This document shows, in pieces, positions 6,023 to 8,321 of a stretch of 8,321 nucleotides of DNA (positions within the stretch are counted from its first letter, which is position 1; each line of letters starts with the position of its first letter). The stretch is from contig PKTO01000328.1 in assembly GCA_002869095.1 (NCBI GenBank), positions 1 through 8,321 of the forward strand, read 5' to 3'. Below the pieces are notes generated by a model that was not told where the DNA came from, ran no database searches, and saw nothing but the letters and a program-made list of their open reading frames with translations. Origin of the DNA: Clostridiales bacterium (GTDB lineage Bacteria > Bacillota > Clostridia > Peptostreptococcales > BM714). The position numbers and the translations under genes are program-made.

Positions 6023-6526
6023 TGATATTGTTTCAGCTATGTAGTCTTCGACAGGTTTGTCTATGTAATTCATTGCATCGTTGTTGAAGTCATATCGGAA
6101 CATGAAAACATTTACAAACAATTTTCCCTCTAACATGTAAAATGGTTTTTGATGCCCTGGAATAAAGGCGATTTCAAATGCATCTTCATGGTTTCCGCAT
6201 ATTTTTTCTTCGATTTTTTTCACTTCCACTGACTTCACTGTTTCGATTATCATTTTCATCACTTCGGTATCTTCCATTATCCACATGTTGTAATTCCAAA
6301 AGCTTCCTTCTTTTTTGCTTGCAGGACGAAACATCTCCCTGTTGGATATTGCACTCAATATTTTTCTGACGGATTCCTTGTTGAAATCCTCGTCATAGAG
6401 CGGCTTCATTCCATCCATGTCGGCTATGTCGTTAAGATACCTTTCACCGACCTTTTCCTTTTCCAAAGTAGCTGTCCAAAAATAAATCATTGCCTCAAAA
6501 ACTCTCAAATCCATCTTTAAATTCAT
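6008..6526 (-). CDS. Conserved-looking protein of unknown function, 172 residues
   Basis: I do not recognise a named family. The start is ATG 6526, because AGGGGAGG ends 5 bases before it. An upstream in-frame ATG at 6583 has no ribosome site, and a good -10 box falls inside that extension. The protein begins MNLKMDLRVFEAMIYFWTAT and has no signal peptide or membrane segment, so it should be cytoplasmic. The N-terminal half looks helical and acidic (ADMDGMKPLYDEDFNKESVR, 35-54; KILSAISNREMF, 55-66), followed by a tryptophan-rich block SFWNYNMWIMED (75-86). The second half shows beta-like stretches FEIAFIPGHQKPFYMLEGKL (117-136) and FVNVFMFRYDF (137-147). It is transcribed in the same direction as xpt, 72 bases away from the riboswitch aptamer, and divergently from the 191-residue membrane-anchored gene. 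Context gives no functional hint. Confidence 0.8.
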   Translation of the reverse strand: MNLKMDLRVFEAMIYFWTATLEKEKVGERYLNDIADMDGMKPLYDEDFNKESVRKILSAISNREMFRPASKKEGSFWNYNMWIMEDTEVMKMIIETVKSVEVKKIEEKICGNHEDAFEIAFIPGHQKPFYMLEGKLFVNVFMFRYDFNNDAMNYIDKPVEDYIAETISEIIK

Positions 6527-6550
6527 ATTGGCCTCCCCTAATTTTTCTTT

Positions 6551-6588
6551 ACCATTCATTATACCATCAAATTTATATTGCATTTAAT
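6551..6588 (-). promoter_or_regulatory. Probable extended -10 promoter for the 172-residue gene
   Basis: TGGTATAAT on the minus strand gives a perfect TATAAT (6563-6558) with an upstream TG (extended -10). At 17-18 bases upstream only TTAAAT/TAAATG is found, a poor -35, which extended -10 promoters tolerate. The start near 6551 would leave a leader of about 25 bases with the AGGGGAGG site. Its position excludes the longer reading frame as the main product. Confidence 0.55.
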
Positions 6589-6651
6589 ATTTTAGAATAA
6601 GAATGTTAAAATCAGGGTAAAACTAATATATACAATAAAGGAGGCTTTATT

Positions 6652-7227
6652 ATGATGATATATGCTTCGCTTGCCGTCATTGCAGTAGCATTTGTCCTGT
6701 TTTTTATAATACAGCAAAAAAAATTAAAAAGTTCGGAAACTTTTTCCAAATCAGCCATGGGTTTTTTCAACAATCTTGACGGCTTTACTATGTCATATGC
6801 ACTTTTTGGAATAAAAGGCCCATCGGGTCATACAAGAGCTATGGCGATAGACACCGAGCGTGAACTGATATGCCTGTACGATGCAAACGAAAAGAAAAAG
6901 CATCATATTCTTGACTATTCGGAACTGGCTTCCTCCGAGGTCTTTGAAAATGAAATTTCAATATCATTCTTTTCGGACGATTCAAAGATACTTAAGCTCA
7001 ATTTTGAAAAAGAGCTTTCCGAAGAATACAAGAGGGTGTTCAACCTTTCCGTGGAATGCAAATTTGTTTCCGATGAAATTCCGAGTTTCAGAATTTACAC
7101 AATCCATTCAAATAATCCTGTCGACAACAATGAATACCTGTTCAAGAAGGAAGAAACCAACAAATGGCACCATCTGATGGTGAAAATAATCGATTACAAC
7201 AACCAGCCTGTCAAGCACATAGATTAG
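6652..7227 (+). CDS. Unknown membrane-anchored protein, 191 residues
   Basis: I do not recognise the family. The sequence starts MMIYASLAVIAVAFVLFFII, a single hydrophobic segment at about residues 3-20, followed at once by QQKKLKSSE; the positive charges suggest the rest lies in the cytoplasm. There is no lipobox. The soluble part has alternating beta-like stretches such as GFTMSYALFGIKGPSGHTRA (44-63), MAIDTERELICLYDANE (64-80), ISISFFSDDSKILKLNFEKE (101-120) and CKFVSDEIPSFRIYTIHS (135-152), and ends PVKHID. The stretch MAIDTERELICLYD followed by a hydrophilic turn resembles a beta-rich sensory or PH-like fold, but this is only an impression. AAAGGAGG lies 7 bases before the first ATG; the second Met codon is directly adjacent and less well placed. 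It is divergent from the 172-residue gene and convergent with the aminotransferase, so probably a single-gene unit. No clear promoter boxes are visible in the 125-base divergent gap on this strand. Confidence 0.8.
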   Translation: MMIYASLAVIAVAFVLFFIIQQKKLKSSETFSKSAMGFFNNLDGFTMSYALFGIKGPSGHTRAMAIDTERELICLYDANEKKKHHILDYSELASSEVFENEISISFFSDDSKILKLNFEKELSEEYKRVFNLSVECKFVSDEIPSFRIYTIHSNNPVDNNEYLFKKEETNKWHHLMVKIIDYNNQPVKHID

Positions 7228-7257
7228 CCTCAACCATCTTCAACAGATTGCTTTATG

Positions 7258-8321
7258 TCATAGGCCCTTGAAAGCTTTTCTTACGTTTTCAAGGGTTTCC
7301 CATTTTTTGCTGAAACAGAATCTCACTTGATGCATGCCGTATTCCTTCTTTGAATAAAACGAGGTTCCGGGCACAACTGCAACACCCGTCCTTTTAATCA
7401 ATTCGATGCAGAAATCGTAATTGTCAACGATTCCGTATTCATTCATCAAATCTTCACAATCGGCAATTATATAATAAGCTCCTTTGGGCCGGTACGGTTT
7501 GAATTTGCTCCCTTCCAAAGTTTCAAAAACATGATTTCTCGATTGCGTGTAATGTTCCTGCAAACCCCTGTAATATTCTTCTCCCAAGTTCAATGCGGTT
7601 ACCGACGCATGTTGAAAGGGGGTCGGAGCGCCAACGGTGAAAAAATCATGAACTTTTCTTATTCGGCTTGTAATCCGCTCGTCCGCTATTGCCCAGCCTA
7701 CCCTCCATCCAGTTACAGAATATGTTTTTGATATTGAATTTATTGTAACTGTGCGTTTTTCCATTCCCGGAAGAGATGCAATCGAAATATGCTTTTCGCC
7801 GTCGTAAAGGATATGTTCGTATATTTCATCGGTGACGGCGTATGCATCCCACTCGATGCAAAGTTCCGCTATCTTCTCAAGCTCATATTTTGAAAAAACC
7901 TTTCCTGTCGGGTTGTTTGGAGTATTTATTATTATGGCTTTGGTTTTTTCATTGAATGCGTTTTTGAGTTCGGCTTCATCGAATTCCCAATGAGGCGGCC
8001 TTAATCTTACGTATCGCGGAGTTGCTCCCGAAAGTATTCCGTCCGGTCCGTAGTTTTCATAGAAGGGTTCGAATACGATTATTTCATCACCCGGATTAAC
8101 AAGCGCCATCATGGTAGAAATCATTGCCTCGGATGCTCCGCAAGTTACGGTTATCTCCTTCTCGGGATCGCAATCGATTCCGTTGTAGGCTTTTTCCTTC
8201 CTCGCTATGGCTTCCCTGAGCTCTTTTTCTCCAAATGTAATCGGATACTGGTTCCATTCTGCATCTATAGCCTTTTTAGCAGCATCTTTAAGGATATCCG
8301 GGCTGCCAAAGTCAGGAAATC
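7258..8321 (-). CDS. PLP-dependent aminotransferase, class I/II (N-terminus beyond window)
   Basis: Transfers amino groups between amino acids and 2-oxo acids with pyridoxal phosphate, in the cytoplasm. The frame is open to the right edge; 353 residues are visible, so about 30-40 N-terminal residues are missing. The methionine at 8124 is internal: the 65 residues before it are clearly homologous (FPDFGSPDILKDAAKKAIDA, NQYPITFGEKELREAIA, EITVTCGASEA). Later landmarks, numbered from the first visible residue, are NTPNNPTGK (133-141), DEIYEH (164-169) with the Asp that contacts the PLP ring nitrogen, SISKTYSVTGWRVGWAI with Lys198 forming the Schiff base, and VRFCF, whose Arg333 should bind the substrate carboxylate. 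GAPTPFQHA and PKGAYYI resemble the aspartate/aromatic/methionine aminotransferase-like group, but substrate cannot be decided. It ends 30 bases from, and convergent with, the membrane-anchored gene, and is unrelated to the purine operon. Confidence 0.92.
   Translation of the reverse strand, partial: FPDFGSPDILKDAAKKAIDAEWNQYPITFGEKELREAIARKEKAYNGIDCDPEKEITVTCGASEAMISTMMALVNPGDEIIVFEPFYENYGPDGILSGATPRYVRLRPPHWEFDEAELKNAFNEKTKAIIINTPNNPTGKVFSKYELEKIAELCIEWDAYAVTDEIYEHILYDGEKHISIASLPGMEKRTVTINSISKTYSVTGWRVGWAIADERITSRIRKVHDFFTVGAPTPFQHASVTALNLGEEYYRGLQEHYTQSRNHVFETLEGSKFKPYRPKGAYYIIADCEDLMNEYGIVDNYDFCIELIKRTGVAVVPGTSFYSKKEYGMHQVRFCFSKKWETLENVRKAFKGL

Noticed and set aside
7228..7257. Bidirectional terminator between the two convergent genes
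   Set aside because: Only ATCT/AGAT (4 bp) and similar weak pairings are present and there is no T-run on either strand.
7531..7731. Plus-strand 66-codon frame inside the aminotransferase gene
   Set aside because: Antisense shadow without ribosome site; the aminotransferase motifs are on the other strand.
8122..8124. ATG at 8124 as the aminotransferase start
   Set aside because: The frame continues upstream to the edge with clear homologous sequence, so this Met is internal.
1..8321. Mobile elements, CRISPR arrays, tRNA genes, toxin-antitoxin or phage features
   Set aside because: No terminal inverted repeats, regularly spaced repeats, cloverleaf or matching proteins were seen on either strand.

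Overview
The window reads as chromosomal DNA of a low-to-moderate GC Bacillota, most likely a clostridium. The evidence is strong AAGGAGG-type ribosome binding sites, a T-box leader, a purine riboswitch with a transcription-terminator platform, and a Gram-positive style lipoprotein signal. I cannot name the genus from sequence alone. No mobile element, tRNA, rRNA or CRISPR array is visible, and the region looks like ordinary core metabolism.

Layout, right to left as most genes are transcribed. (1) 7258-8321 (-) is a fold-type I PLP aminotransferase whose N-terminus lies beyond the right edge. (2) 6652-7227 (+) and 6008-6526 (-) are two divergently transcribed genes of unknown function, the first with one N-terminal membrane anchor. 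(3) 5993-6022 may be a weak AU-rich terminator. (4) 5821-5936 (-) is a guanine-type purine riboswitch with antiterminator and terminator. (5) 5810 down to 546 (-) is a tightly packed five-gene operon: xpt, a BMP-family substrate-binding lipoprotein, a double-domain ABC ATPase and two permeases. (6) 538-261 (-) is a promoter, a cysteine-specific T-box leader (specifier UGC) and its terminator. (7) 240-1 (-) is the start of a serine O-acetyltransferase gene, cysE, cut by the left edge.

The five-gene operon forms one purine salvage unit. The lipoprotein captures an extracellular purine, the ATPase and two permeases import it, and Xpt converts xanthine (and probably guanine) to the nucleotide with PRPP. 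When guanine is plentiful the riboswitch ends transcription before xpt. The lipoprotein belongs to the GPIGDGGWSYSH subgroup of BMP proteins, so the cargo could be a free base rather than a nucleoside. The cysE gene next door answers to a different signal: uncharged tRNA-Cys should switch it on. Only about 8 bases separate the end of the purine operon from the cysE -35 box, and I see no convincing terminator there, so purine-operon transcripts may run into the T-box leader.

The strongest results not obvious from open reading frames alone are the two RNA switches, both readable to the level of mutually exclusive helices, and the partial cysE gene. I found nothing that I would call a wholly new biological system.
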